A stretch of DNA of 64,000 nucleotides from an uncultured Barnesiella sp. (GTDB lineage: Bacteria; Bacteroidota; Bacteroidia; Bacteroidales; Barnesiellaceae): NCBI GenBank assembly GCA_944320995.1, contig CALUJQ010000007.1, positions 1 through 64,000 of the forward strand, given 5' to 3'. The notes beneath the pieces are model-generated. The model was not told the DNA's origin. It worked only from the letters and a program-made list of their open reading frames with translations, and did not search any database. Below are positions 46,272 through 53,774 of this stretch, one piece after another. The translations under genes were made by a program, and so were the position numbers. Each line of letters starts with the position of its first letter. Position 1 is the stretch's first letter.

Positions 46272-46553
46272 ATGGAGGAAAAACAAAAGGTACAGGTCAT
46301 ATTTGAATTCGATCGGGAAGACTTTGAATCACTCCTATCCTTGAAAAGTCAGGAGGAAAAAGAAACCGCAGAAGAGGTGTGGAATGCCATGAGTAAGGAA
46401 CCGGTAGTTGTCAATGTTGACTCACTCGACGAAAAAGACAGACATGATGTGAAAGTCATTATGGTGAGTTGGGCAATGTATACAACCGTAGACAAATTGG
46501 GGAATAATATGAAACAGGAAGTAACTTTTGAAAACCAATGCAACTATGAGTAA
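46272..46553 (+). CDS. Small acidic phage protein, unknown
   Basis: A 93-residue protein rich in Glu, Asp and Lys (VQVIFEFDREDFESLLSLKSQEE). No motif recognised. Starts three bases after the DUF4406 stop and overlaps the next gene by eight bases. Confidence 0.6.
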   Translation: MEEKQKVQVIFEFDREDFESLLSLKSQEEKETAEEVWNAMSKEPVVVNVDSLDEKDRHDVKVIMVSWAMYTTVDKLGNNMKQEVTFENQCNYE

Positions 46554-46809
46554 AACAGTATTAACACGAGGAGTGGTGGTCATTACTCTGACCGCTAAGG
46601 TTTATAAGGGCAAGGTTGTCACTACATACCATTCACGCATAGGCTTCTGTGGAGAATTTAATAAACTGATTTTGACGGAAATAAAAAAGAAGTTTAAGGA
46701 AGTGTATGAAGAACAGTATAAATCGGAGTATAAAAACGCGGATAAAATCATATGCTCCGCTACGGCAAAGACGACGGAATGTGATATGATATTGAATGGA
46801 GGAGAATGA
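46546..46809 (+). CDS. Small phage protein, unknown
   Basis: An 87-residue protein (MSKTVLTRGVVVITLTAKV, then FNKLILTEIKKKFKEVYEEQYK). ATG 46546 is chosen; a TTG 18 bases upstream is possible. The locally high AT content differs from its neighbours, hinting at later acquisition. The stop overlaps the GemA start (ATGA). Confidence 0.6.
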   Translation: MSKTVLTRGVVVITLTAKVYKGKVVTTYHSRIGFCGEFNKLILTEIKKKFKEVYEEQYKSEYKNADKIICSATAKTTECDMILNGGE

Positions 46810-47315
46810 ACATGGCACAGGAAATAACCAATTTCGCCCGGTTTTACGCCCTGTTCGCCAAGGTGCCCTATTACGGCGACCGGGAAGAGTTCAAGCGCTC
46901 GATCGTGCGGCAATACACTTGGAACCGCACCGAGAGCCTGCGCGAGATGACCCGGGCGGAGTACAACGAGTGCTGCGCCGCGCTGGAGCGGTTGACCGGG
47001 CAGGACGAATGGCGCAAGAAATTGCGCGAGGAGTTGCGGTTCCGCCGCAGCGTATGCCTGAAACTCATGCAGCAGATCGGAGTGGACACCACGGACTGGG
47101 CGAGAGTTAACGATTTTTGCGGGAATCCCCGGATCGCCGGCCAGCCATTCGGGAGGCTCGGCACCGAAGAACTGGAACAACTGGCCGTCAAGTTGCGCTC
47201 GATCAAGCGGAAGGGCGGTCTGAAAAAGGAGATGGAAAAGAGACAGGAACACGAAGTGAAACAACCGGGCAGGGCCGTCTATGTCATCATCGACCCCAAC
47301 GCCCCTAAAAACTAA
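46806..47315 (+). CDS. GemA-like regulatory protein (Mu gp16, DUF1018)
   Basis: A 169-residue protein with the family pattern ITNFARFYALFAKVPYYGD, YTWNRTESLREMTRAEYNECC and a C-terminal WARVNDFCGNPRIAGQPFGRL. In Mu, GemA affects host gene expression and DNA topology. Its presence in the early operon is one of the better markers of Mu relationship. The overlap with the previous stop supports the start at 46806. Confidence 0.88.
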   Translation: MNMAQEITNFARFYALFAKVPYYGDREEFKRSIVRQYTWNRTESLREMTRAEYNECCAALERLTGQDEWRKKLREELRFRRSVCLKLMQQIGVDTTDWARVNDFCGNPRIAGQPFGRLGTEELEQLAVKLRSIKRKGGLKKEMEKRQEHEVKQPGRAVYVIIDPNAPKN

Positions 47316-47320
47316 CAGAT

Positions 47321-47506
47321 ATGAAAACAGAAGCGAGAAAAATCCTTGACGGGATTAAAATTCAACTCCTCGAAGCGGCGACATGGCTGTCGGCCGAAGA
47401 ACGGGAGGAGTTTTTCAGCGAAATCAACGAATGGACCTACGAGCAGTATGAAGCGGCGCTGGTCTGCCAAGAGGCCGAAATGCAGAATTACGAGGACGAC
47501 GTATGA
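47321..47506 (+). CDS. Small acidic phage protein, unknown
   Basis: A 61-residue helical protein (LDGIKIQLLEAATWLSAEEREEFFSEI). Six bases after GemA. Function unknown. Confidence 0.55.
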   Translation: MKTEARKILDGIKIQLLEAATWLSAEEREEFFSEINEWTYEQYEAALVCQEAEMQNYEDDV

Positions 47507-47551
47507 CCTCAAACAATCGAACTAAAAAGACAGTGACTAACCCTAAAAACA

Positions 47552-48229
47552 ATGAACATCATGGAAGAGAAAAACAAACAGACCGTATTGATGACGGAAG
47601 AGGAAAAGGCCGAGTTCGAGGCCTTCCAACAGGCGAAAGCGAGAAAGGCGGCCGAGGAGAAGGCCAAGGCCGACCGAGAAATGTACCGGCAAATGGTGGA
47701 CGAGGAGATCGAGAACTCCATTCCCGTGTTGCTGGGCATCAGCGAGGAAATCAAGGCGAGCAAGCAGAAGGTGCTCGACAATTTCAAGACCATACTGGCC
47801 ATGAAGGCCGACCTGTTCAGGACGAAGGCGCGCGACGACCAGCGCAGCCACACCTTTACCAACAGCGCGGGCGACAAGCGCATCACGCTGGGCGTGTATG
47901 TGACGGACGGCTACCGCGACACGGTGGAGGACGGAATCGCCATCGTGAAGGAATACATCGCCTCGCTGGCCAACGACGAGAGGACGCAGGCCTTGGTGAA
48001 CATGGTGTTCCGGCTGTTGAGCCGCGACGCCAAGGGCACCTTAAAGGCCAGCCGCATCGTGCAGCTACGCAAGGTGGCCGAGGATACCGGCGACGCCCGC
48101 TTCTTGGAGGGCGTGCGCATCATCGAGGAGAGTTACCAGCCGGAGGTGAGCAAGCAGTTTATCCGAGCCGAGATGAAAGACCGGAACGGCATGTGGCGGC
48201 CCATACCGCTGGGCATGACCGAGTCGTAA
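47552..48229 (+). CDS. DUF3164 phage protein
   Basis: A 225-residue protein: a charged helical N-terminus (EEEKAEFEAFQQAKARKAAEE), then SHTFTNSAGDKRITLGVYVTDGY and RNGMWRPIPLGM at the end, which match my recollection of DUF3164 in Mu-like phages. Role unknown, possibly DNA handling in early infection. It is followed by a strong terminator and so ends the early operon. Confidence 0.85.
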   Translation: MNIMEEKNKQTVLMTEEEKAEFEAFQQAKARKAAEEKAKADREMYRQMVDEEIENSIPVLLGISEEIKASKQKVLDNFKTILAMKADLFRTKARDDQRSHTFTNSAGDKRITLGVYVTDGYRDTVEDGIAIVKEYIASLANDERTQALVNMVFRLLSRDAKGTLKASRIVQLRKVAEDTGDARFLEGVRIIEESYQPEVSKQFIRAEMKDRNGMWRPIPLGMTES

Positions 48230-48280
48230 AACCGGAGGCCGCCGGGAAACCGGGCGAAAAGCGTTGCCCCCGTAAACAAG

Positions 48281-48314
48281 GAGTGCCGAAAAGTGAAAAA
48301 TCGGCACTCTTTTT
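48281..48314 (+). terminator. Rho-independent terminator ending the early operon
   Basis: GAGTGCCGA pairs perfectly with TCGGCACTC around 11 bases, then five T. The gap from 48230 also holds CGGGCGAAAAGCGTT (48251-48265), the same 15 bases as 37281-37295 at the prophage left end. Confidence 0.92.
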
Positions 48315-48337
48315 ATGAAAAACGGGTGAAAATCAAT

Positions 48338-48345
48338 TATATTTG
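48338..48345 (+). promoter_or_regulatory. -7 element directly before an 88-residue gene
   Basis: TATATTTG ends four bases before ATG 48350, implying a leaderless transcript. T-rich sequence occupies the -33 position. Confidence 0.55.
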
Positions 48346-48349
48346 CATT

Positions 48350-48616
48350 ATGGGCAAAGGGAGAGACAAAGAGTTGATCAGGCTGAGGGACGAGGCGCTG
48401 TGCCGTCGTTACTACTACTGGACCGAGGTGCAACGGTTGCGGTTCGACGACGCGCTGCGCATTCTCTCGGAGCGGGAGTTCTTCATCTCCGAGGAGCGCA
48501 TCATGGCCATTATCCGTCGCAAGTCCCGCGAGGGGACCGACAAGGATTTCAAGCCCCTGCCCAAAGTGAAAGTCCCCCGGCTGACGGCCTCCCAGCTCGA
48601 ACTGTTCAAGGTATAG
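48350..48616 (+). CDS. Small phage protein, possible regulator
   Basis: An 88-residue, strongly charged helical protein (LIRLRDEALCRRYYYWTEVQRLRFDDALRIL) with a helix-turn-helix-like stretch (SEREFFISEERIMAIIRRK) and a proline-rich tail. It has its own promoter after the early terminator, in the position where Mu places the middle regulator Mor. A regulatory role is inferred from position only. Confidence 0.65.
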   Translation: MGKGRDKELIRLRDEALCRRYYYWTEVQRLRFDDALRILSEREFFISEERIMAIIRRKSREGTDKDFKPLPKVKVPRLTASQLELFKV

Positions 48617-48622
48617 CGATGA

Positions 48623-48708
48623 GCCAACCCCGTGGCATTGCTGTAATGGCATGCCGGTTCTTTACTTATAGACTTAGCGACGAGAAGTGGCACACCGTTA
48701 TTTTTTTT
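48623..48708 (+). repeat. First, partial copy of the RNA element before the KilA-N gene
   Basis: CCAACCCCGTG (48624-48634), GCTGTAATGGC (48640-48650), CTTAGCGACGAGAAGTGG (48673-48690) and a T8 run (48701-48708) repeat in the same order in the second copy at 48839-48923. The matching blocks are near-exact and the spacers differ. Confidence 0.7.
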
Positions 48709-48754
48709 GTTGAAATGTATGGTCTTTGAAAAATAATTCGTATGTTTGCGGTGC

Positions 48755-48923
48755 TCTGAGATAACAACTACTGGACAGCGAGTCTGTCCGATGCATCGCA
48801 TACGGGCATTTTTTATGCCTTGCAAGATACGACGGCATCCAACCCCGTGCCTGCGCTGTAATGGCGTTGGCAAGTCCAGTAGTTATGGCTTAGAGCGACG
48901 GGAAGTGGACGCCGTCTTTTTTT
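48755..48923 (+). ncRNA. Candidate structured RNA upstream of the KilA-N gene
   Basis: No protein fits the 339-base gap 48617-48955. TATGTTTG (48741-48748) would start a transcript near 48755. AACTACTGGAC (48766-48776) pairs perfectly with GTCCAGTAGTT (48874-48884), closing a domain with an inner hairpin GGCAT-TTTTT-ATGCC. The 3' end is a terminator: GACGG (48897-48901) pairs with CCGTC (48912-48916), followed by T7. The KilA-N start is 32 bases further on. It may be a trans-acting small RNA or an attenuating leader. I do not recognise it as a named family. Confidence 0.65.
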
Positions 48924-48955
48924 CTGTCCGCACTGCTCAAAAAATAACTACAATT

Positions 48956-49645
48956 ATGCGCAAGAATCAAGAGAACAAGGTCCTGCGCCTTGAAATGGTG
49001 GAAGTGAACCAAAGTCGCTTCGCCGCAGAAATCCTCAGCGGAAACGCAAGTATCAACCTTACACAGATGTCGCAGCCATTTGGCAGGTCGTTTAGACCCG
49101 GTAACTGGTTAAAGACAGAAGAAGCCCGGCGTTATATAGACGCTATTGCCGTGGCTACAAATAGAGCCACGGCTGATTTAGTGGAGATTAGACAAGGGGG
49201 AAGCCCGGAGAATCAAGGAACATGGTGCAAAGACTACCGCATCGCCTTGCGTTTCGCGCAATGGCTCAGCCCGGAATTCAGCGTCATGGTGGACGAGGCG
49301 ATACTGCGCCTGCTGTCGGGGAAACGCATAGGAGTATCCCGCCATCGCCGTTTGCAACCGAAAGACCGGGACGAGGTTTTGAAGGCGTTTTTTGCGGAGT
49401 TGCCCCAATGGGTGACGTTGAACGATGAGCGCGAGGTGGCCGAGTTTTTCGGCGTGAGCCGCCACCATGTGCACGAGGTGCTGATGGGCCGCCGCACGGG
49501 CTATGCCGTACTGGCCGCGTTGACCTCGCACGGGAGCGAGAACCGGAAGCGGGGAATCCGCCGCCCGGATCTGAGTCCGGAGGCGACAGCCCGGAAAACC
49601 CTGCAACTGGCTTTGGATTTCGCGAACGAAACGAAGGAGGGTTGA
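48956..49645 (+). CDS. KilA-N domain protein
   Basis: A 229-residue protein. The KilA-N domain (about 10-125) shows ASINLTQMSQPFGRSFRPGNWLKTEEARRYI and WCKDYRIALRFAQWLSPEFSVMVDE. A second part (about 140-200) holds a helix-turn-helix-like EREVAEFFGVSRHHVHEVL. KilA-N proteins are phage DNA-binding regulators or antirepressors. The start ATG 48956 follows the terminator of the upstream RNA; upstream in-frame codons fall inside that RNA. Confidence 0.85.
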   Translation: MRKNQENKVLRLEMVEVNQSRFAAEILSGNASINLTQMSQPFGRSFRPGNWLKTEEARRYIDAIAVATNRATADLVEIRQGGSPENQGTWCKDYRIALRFAQWLSPEFSVMVDEAILRLLSGKRIGVSRHRRLQPKDRDEVLKAFFAELPQWVTLNDEREVAEFFGVSRHHVHEVLMGRRTGYAVLAALTSHGSENRKRGIRRPDLSPEATARKTLQLALDFANETKEG

Positions 49646-49648
49646 GCG

Positions 49649-49876
49649 ATGGTACGGTTCGAGAAAGACAAGATCGTGGTGGAGATACCCTCGATGTTCC
49701 CGGCCGCCGACTGGCTGGAACATGTGCGCAACCTGACGTACGCCGTCGGCGCGCTGGATAAGGACCGGGTGGACAACGATAACGACTGCATACACACTCT
49801 GTGCAGTTTGATACTGGAAATGATGCCGGAAGAGGGAGACCTGCTCGAGATGCTGCGGGCGAAAGGGCTCCGGTAA
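49649..49876 (+). CDS. Small acidic phage protein, unknown
   Basis: A 75-residue protein (IVVEIPSMFPAADWLEHVRNL, DCIHTLCSLILEMMPEEGD). Three bases after the KilA-N gene, likely co-transcribed. No family recognised. Confidence 0.6.
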   Translation: MVRFEKDKIVVEIPSMFPAADWLEHVRNLTYAVGALDKDRVDNDNDCIHTLCSLILEMMPEEGDLLEMLRAKGLR

Positions 49877-49895
49877 TCTTCGGCGGAGATAAGAC

Positions 49896-49927
49896 AAGGG
49901 GTGGCCGTTTGGAGCGGTCACCCCTTT
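49896..49927. terminator. Bidirectional terminator between plus and minus blocks
   Basis: AAGGGGTGGCC pairs with GGTCACCCCTT with one mismatch, followed by T-runs on both strands, between convergent genes. Confidence 0.85.
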
Positions 49928-49941
49928 TGTGTTTTACAGCG

Positions 49942-50391
49942 TTACGACTCCATGGCCGACTCATCGTGCAGGGCGAACGAGAAGGTCGTCTCAAAGACCT
50001 TGATATAGCCCGGCAGGGCGTACTCCCGGCTCTTCTCCCGCACGAGGGGCGAGGAGTTCTCCGTGCACTGCAAGCATTGTAAGGTTTGGTACAACTTGTT
50101 TGCCGTCTGTTGATGTTCGCGCACTTTGTCGTAGGTGCCCGAGGCGTAGCTGGTGTCGTGGTAGCAGTCGATGGCGAGGCGTACGGTGATAAACGACTCG
50201 CTGTTCTGTGCCCCGTAGCCGAGGTCGTTCCAGTTCGAATCGATGTTCCCGATCAGCACACAGGGGAAGGTGACCGGGTAGTGGTCCTCTTCCGCACCCA
50301 TTTCCAACTGGCCGTAGTCCTCGTCGATGAGTGACAACTCCGGCATTTCACGGGCGATTTGCTCCATGATGGTGATAAAGATTTCTTCCAT
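49942..50391 (-). CDS. Phage tail completion/terminator-like protein
   Basis: A 149-residue protein at the 3' end of the minus-strand head block. The pattern of a short domain used for head-tail joining is visible: FITIMEQIAREMPELSLIDEDYGQL at the start, ITVRLAIDCYHDTSY in the middle and FETTFSFALHD at the end. This matches tail terminator proteins in general layout rather than by clear sequence motif. It is next to the gpG-like gene. Confidence 0.6.
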   Translation of the reverse strand: MEEIFITIMEQIAREMPELSLIDEDYGQLEMGAEEDHYPVTFPCVLIGNIDSNWNDLGYGAQNSESFITVRLAIDCYHDTSYASGTYDKVREHQQTANKLYQTLQCLQCTENSSPLVREKSREYALPGYIKVFETTFSFALHDESAMES

Positions 50392-50395
50392 GACT

Positions 50396-50998
50396 TTATG
50401 AATTAAAAATGTTGGTGATTTTTTCTGCCATTTTCTTTTCTATTTTCTCGTTGAGTTCCTCGCTCTCTCCGAGAAACTGCCGCTGGGGTAGGTGTATGTT
50501 CAGTTTCTTTTTCTTGGTGAGGGCGAGTCCCTTCCACATCTGCGCCTGCGGGTTGGCGGCAACCTCCTTCAATCGCAACGATTTCGTCTTTTTCGATGCG
50601 TTCTTCCGGATGCCGGCCGACTTGTAGAACTGTCGCCAAGCCCATTTCCGCATCTTGTCGGTCACGGCGGGCTGCACAGTTCCTCCCCAGTTGTGAATGG
50701 GGGCATAGACCACATCGTTCGATATTTTCACCCGATAGTCCGTCGGTATGTATTTGATGGATTTAAATAGGACTTTCCGCTCGGAAAGCAGGGTGCCGTA
50801 GTTGCCGGCGGCGTCGGTTCTTCCGGAGGAGAGCCGCTTGGCTTTCGGCCACGGGTGCAGCCCCCCGTTGACGAACCCCCCTTGCCGGAAGTTGTTTTGA
50901 AAGTGTTCTTTGGCCATTCTCCCGGCGATGACCGGCATCTCCCGGCGCATAAGTTTTTCCAGCGCCTTGCGCTCCTTCTCCATAAATTTTTCGGCCAT
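50396..50998 (-). CDS. Phage virion morphogenesis protein (Mu gpG-like tail completion)
   Basis: A 200-residue basic protein. GGFVNGGLHPWPKAKRL, GTLLSERKVLFKSIKY and VVYAPIHNWGGTVQP, with a C-terminal LPQRQFLGESEELNEKIEKK, are the hallmarks of the virion morphogenesis family that joins heads and tails. It lies 4 bases from the next minus-strand gene. Confidence 0.88.
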   Translation of the reverse strand: MAEKFMEKERKALEKLMRREMPVIAGRMAKEHFQNNFRQGGFVNGGLHPWPKAKRLSSGRTDAAGNYGTLLSERKVLFKSIKYIPTDYRVKISNDVVYAPIHNWGGTVQPAVTDKMRKWAWRQFYKSAGIRKNASKKTKSLRLKEVAANPQAQMWKGLALTKKKKLNIHLPQRQFLGESEELNEKIEKKMAEKITNIFNS

Positions 50999-51013
50999 TT
51001 TTCCTCCTGTTTA

Positions 51014-51044
51014 TTTGTTATTTAAATAATAACCGTTATATTTG
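51014..51044 (+). promoter_or_regulatory. Plus-strand promoter inside the minus-strand head block
   Basis: TTTG (51014-51017) and TATATTTG (51037-51044) are 19 bases apart, a full Bacteroidetes promoter. No plus-strand protein gene follows; the tRNA-like element at 51054-51134 does. Confidence 0.75.
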
Positions 51045-51053
51045 TGCTATAAA

Positions 51054-51134
51054 TAGTCCTTAGTGATGCCGCCACGGGAGGCGGAAGCGCGAAAGCCCTT
51101 ATATCGGAGGTTCGAATCCTACCCGTTAAGGGCT
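51054..51134 (+). ncRNA. Candidate tRNA-like small RNA
   Basis: The RNA would start near 51051. TAGTCCTTA (51054-51062) pairs with TAAGGGCTA (51126-51134) over nine positions with one G-U. Inside are a hairpin CCGCC-ACGGGA-GGCGG and a T-arm-like AGG-TTCGAAT-CCT (51108-51120). AGCCCTTA (51094-51101) can pair perfectly with the same 3' strand, so two alternative folds exist. An anticodon arm is weak (AAGCG/CCCTT with a mismatch). T-rich sequence follows. It may be a degenerate tRNA, a tRNA mimic or a switch-like RNA antisense to the end of the head gene. Confidence 0.55.
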
Positions 51135-52383
51135 ATTTTATTTTTATGATGTTTTGCATTCCCAAATTCCTTTCTTCTATTATTCCAGCCGTGATAAAGG
51201 CGTTCACTGTTTTCTTCACGCCCCATATCTTTGTCCGGTAATTCAACTCCACCACAAATTTTTGCACTTTGTTCCCTTGTCGGGTGATAAACTGAATATT
51301 CCTTTTCTGTCCATCCCAATAGACCTCGCACCTTCTCATTAACGAAGGGAAAGCTATAAGTTGTTCTGCGGTCACACTCTTCCCGGCTTTTTGTTTTACC
51401 GTGCGCAAGGCGTGTTGTATTTGTTTATCGGTCATGTACACCTCGTCCGTCAGAAGCTCTATACCCTCTTTAAGGAGGAACTTCTTTATATCTGCCGACA
51501 GACTACCGATCATAACGGAGAGCCCTTGGGTATAACCGGTTTCTATCTGTTCGATAATATCCCGTATGCTTTCCTCTGCCTCGCGAACAGCATCTAATTC
51601 ACCCATTAGCTTTTTCACAGCCTTTTTGGCTCCCGGATAGGCGTTCGCTATATATGGGTGACTATCGGAAAACAGTTTGCCGTCCTTACCCGGGTTGTTG
51701 TCCAGTCCGGGGTGCGGGTTGTCCTTCGTCGTGAAGCCGGGGATTTCGGTCACCGGGTCGTCCGTCGAGGAGAGGTCGCACTTGCAGTTCCAGCGGTCAC
51801 CCGGCCGGTGCTGGCTCCAGAATGGGTCGTCGATGGGGCGCACCGTATTCCAGAATACCATGTGGTCTTTCCCGGGGTTGACCGAGGTGGAGGGCATCCA
51901 CCGAAGGTTCGGCAATACGTCTTTCTCCCGCTCGAACTGCTGCCAGTCGGCCGCCTGATGCGCCCGTAAGACCGCCGTGTTATATTCGGTTCGCAGCCAA
52001 TGCCCCACTTGATGCGAGGCGATGGGCATCACCTCTTTCCGCCACTGTCCGAACGGTTTTAGATTGCCGTTCGAATCCAATAATAATCTGGCCATGTCGT
52101 TCTGCATGCGGTGCACCTTAAAGGCTGCGAACACCTCGTTGTTCCGCAATATGGCCGCACGGAAGTCATCGTCAGGGCCCACGGCTGACTCGTCGAAGCC
52201 CTTTTGTGCGGCCTCGTCTATCTTGTCGCAGATCTCGTTGAAGAGATTTATTTCGATGTCCGTCGCCGGGTGGAAGCTCTTGCTGTATATGTTCCGCAAG
52301 GCCCGGCGCAGCACCTCACCGGAGAACTCGAAGCTCGAGGAGACGTCGCCCTTCTTCGCCCCGTAAAGACGGTCGACTACCAC
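51133..52383 (-). CDS. Phage head morphogenesis protein (Mu gpF-like) with nuclease-like C-terminal domain
   Basis: A 416-residue minor head protein. The gpF/SPP1 gp7 part (about 30-220) has LRTEYNTAVLRAHQAADW and PIDDPFWSQHRPGDRWNCKCDLSST. The last 120 residues (TDKQIQHALRTVKQKAGKS, then VQKFVVELNYRTKIWGVKKT) resemble the phage-associated Barnase-EndoU-ColicinE5/D-RelE-like (PBECR) nuclease domains often fused to this family, with a His in the first motif. Packaged nuclease activity is inferred. It overlaps the portal gene by seven bases. Confidence 0.85.
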   Translation of the reverse strand: MVVDRLYGAKKGDVSSSFEFSGEVLRRALRNIYSKSFHPATDIEINLFNEICDKIDEAAQKGFDESAVGPDDDFRAAILRNNEVFAAFKVHRMQNDMARLLLDSNGNLKPFGQWRKEVMPIASHQVGHWLRTEYNTAVLRAHQAADWQQFEREKDVLPNLRWMPSTSVNPGKDHMVFWNTVRPIDDPFWSQHRPGDRWNCKCDLSSTDDPVTEIPGFTTKDNPHPGLDNNPGKDGKLFSDSHPYIANAYPGAKKAVKKLMGELDAVREAEESIRDIIEQIETGYTQGLSVMIGSLSADIKKFLLKEGIELLTDEVYMTDKQIQHALRTVKQKAGKSVTAEQLIAFPSLMRRCEVYWDGQKRNIQFITRQGNKVQKFVVELNYRTKIWGVKKTVNAFITAGIIEERNLGMQNIIKIK

Positions 52384-53762
52384 TCTAAAACTGCCCCGCC
52401 GCCCGACGGGGCTTTTCCGAAAAAACGGGCCAGCCGGTCGCGGAAGGATTTTTTACGCTTAGGCTCCGGGTCGGGTTCCGGGTTAGGTTCAGGCTCGGGT
52501 TCTTCTTCCTCCGCTGCCGGTTTTTGTTGCTGTTGTTGAAGCCGCTTGGCGGCAGCCTCTTCCTTTTTTTGCGCCTCTTCCCGCTCCCTTTTCAACTGGT
52601 CGTAGTCGGCCGGTTTCTCGATGCCGAACTCCTCGTAAAGGTAGTCGTCGGAGACCGGCAGGTTGAACTGCCGGGCGATCTGCGTGAGGATATTGACCTT
52701 CGCCGTGGGGTCTATCTCCTTCTTCTCCGGGAAACAGAAGTTCCCCCCGGCCGTGTCGATGCCCATGCGGGCGAAAATGTCGGCCATGTCGTAGTTGAGC
52801 ACGTCGAGGAGATAGCGCTTGTCGGCCTCGGTCACCTTGTCCTCCACCTTCTTGTGGACGGTGCCGAGGGCCTGCGTGCCGTTTTCCGAAGATTCGGTCG
52901 TCAGCGTGTTGCCGAGCACGAGCTTCGAAATCTCGTTGTTGCACCGCTCGCAGAGCCTTTCGTAGACATCGGCCGAACCGGTTTTGTTGCCGGCCTCGAT
53001 AAAGTTGAGTTTGGTGCCCTCGTCGTGGAAGAACTGCGCGAGGCTGCCGATGTTCGCGGCGTCCTCTATCGCCCGCTGGCGGGACTGCTCGTCGTCGGAG
53101 TCGTAGATATACTCCTGAATGGGCATGCCGAAGAGCTCGGAGAACTGCGACCAGTCGCCGGTGGTGTTGCGCTTGTAGATGACCCACGGCGCCGCCTTGG
53201 CCAGCAGCCCCAAGTCGTCGGGACTGCCGATGAACAGCAGATCGGAGTAATTATCCCACGGCAGGCCGACGATGTCCGTCTGATGCCTAAGGATAAGCTT
53301 TCTTACCGGATCCACATGCTTGCGGGGAATCAAGTCGTAGTCCACCCATTCTCCCTCCCGGTAGAACTGGCAGAGGGAAAAGCCCCAGAACTTGGCGTCG
53401 ATGATGTCGCCGACCAGCCGGTTGAACCACGGGGAACGAATCTGTTCGTTCACCGCGTCGTCGGGCTTGCCGTCCCGCCGGAACTCGATGTCGGAGCAGA
53501 GCACGGCGTTATTCCGCTTCTCGATGACGCAGGTGAGGTGCGTGTCCATGAGGATGTCGGCATACAGGTCATATAACTTGTAACGCCTTGAATAGTCCAC
53601 GTTCTCGGCGGCGCGGACGGCCGTCATATAGTCGGCGATGTCGATGCCGAATCGTTTGGGCTGGGTGAGCACGATGACATTCGGGCCCTTCTGCCCGGGA
53701 AGCGTCAGGTTGCCCCCGACGGTGATGATGCCCTGTTTGTTCTTTCTTTGTTTCTTTGCCAT
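52377..53762 (-). CDS. Phage portal protein (DUF935, Mu gp29-like)
   Basis: A 461-residue portal. KRFGIDIADYMTAVRAAENVDYS, LYADILMDTHLTCVIEKRNNAV, FWGFSLCQFYREGEWVDY and ERCNNEISKLVLGNTLTTES are typical DUF935 segments. The C-terminal 60 residues are a low-complexity run of Glu, Pro and Gln. The portal forms the dodecameric DNA gate and docks the terminase encoded just upstream. Confidence 0.93.
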   Translation of the reverse strand: MAKKQRKNKQGIITVGGNLTLPGQKGPNVIVLTQPKRFGIDIADYMTAVRAAENVDYSRRYKLYDLYADILMDTHLTCVIEKRNNAVLCSDIEFRRDGKPDDAVNEQIRSPWFNRLVGDIIDAKFWGFSLCQFYREGEWVDYDLIPRKHVDPVRKLILRHQTDIVGLPWDNYSDLLFIGSPDDLGLLAKAAPWVIYKRNTTGDWSQFSELFGMPIQEYIYDSDDEQSRQRAIEDAANIGSLAQFFHDEGTKLNFIEAGNKTGSADVYERLCERCNNEISKLVLGNTLTTESSENGTQALGTVHKKVEDKVTEADKRYLLDVLNYDMADIFARMGIDTAGGNFCFPEKKEIDPTAKVNILTQIARQFNLPVSDDYLYEEFGIEKPADYDQLKREREEAQKKEEAAAKRLQQQQQKPAAEEEEPEPEPNPEPDPEPKRKKSFRDRLARFFGKAPSGGGAVLEW

Positions 53763-53774
53763 AGTCTTGTGTGA

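Noticed and set aside
52524-53576. 350-residue plus-strand ORF opposite the portal gene
   Set aside because: Shadow of the DUF935 portal; Val/Leu/Glu-rich with no signal of its own.
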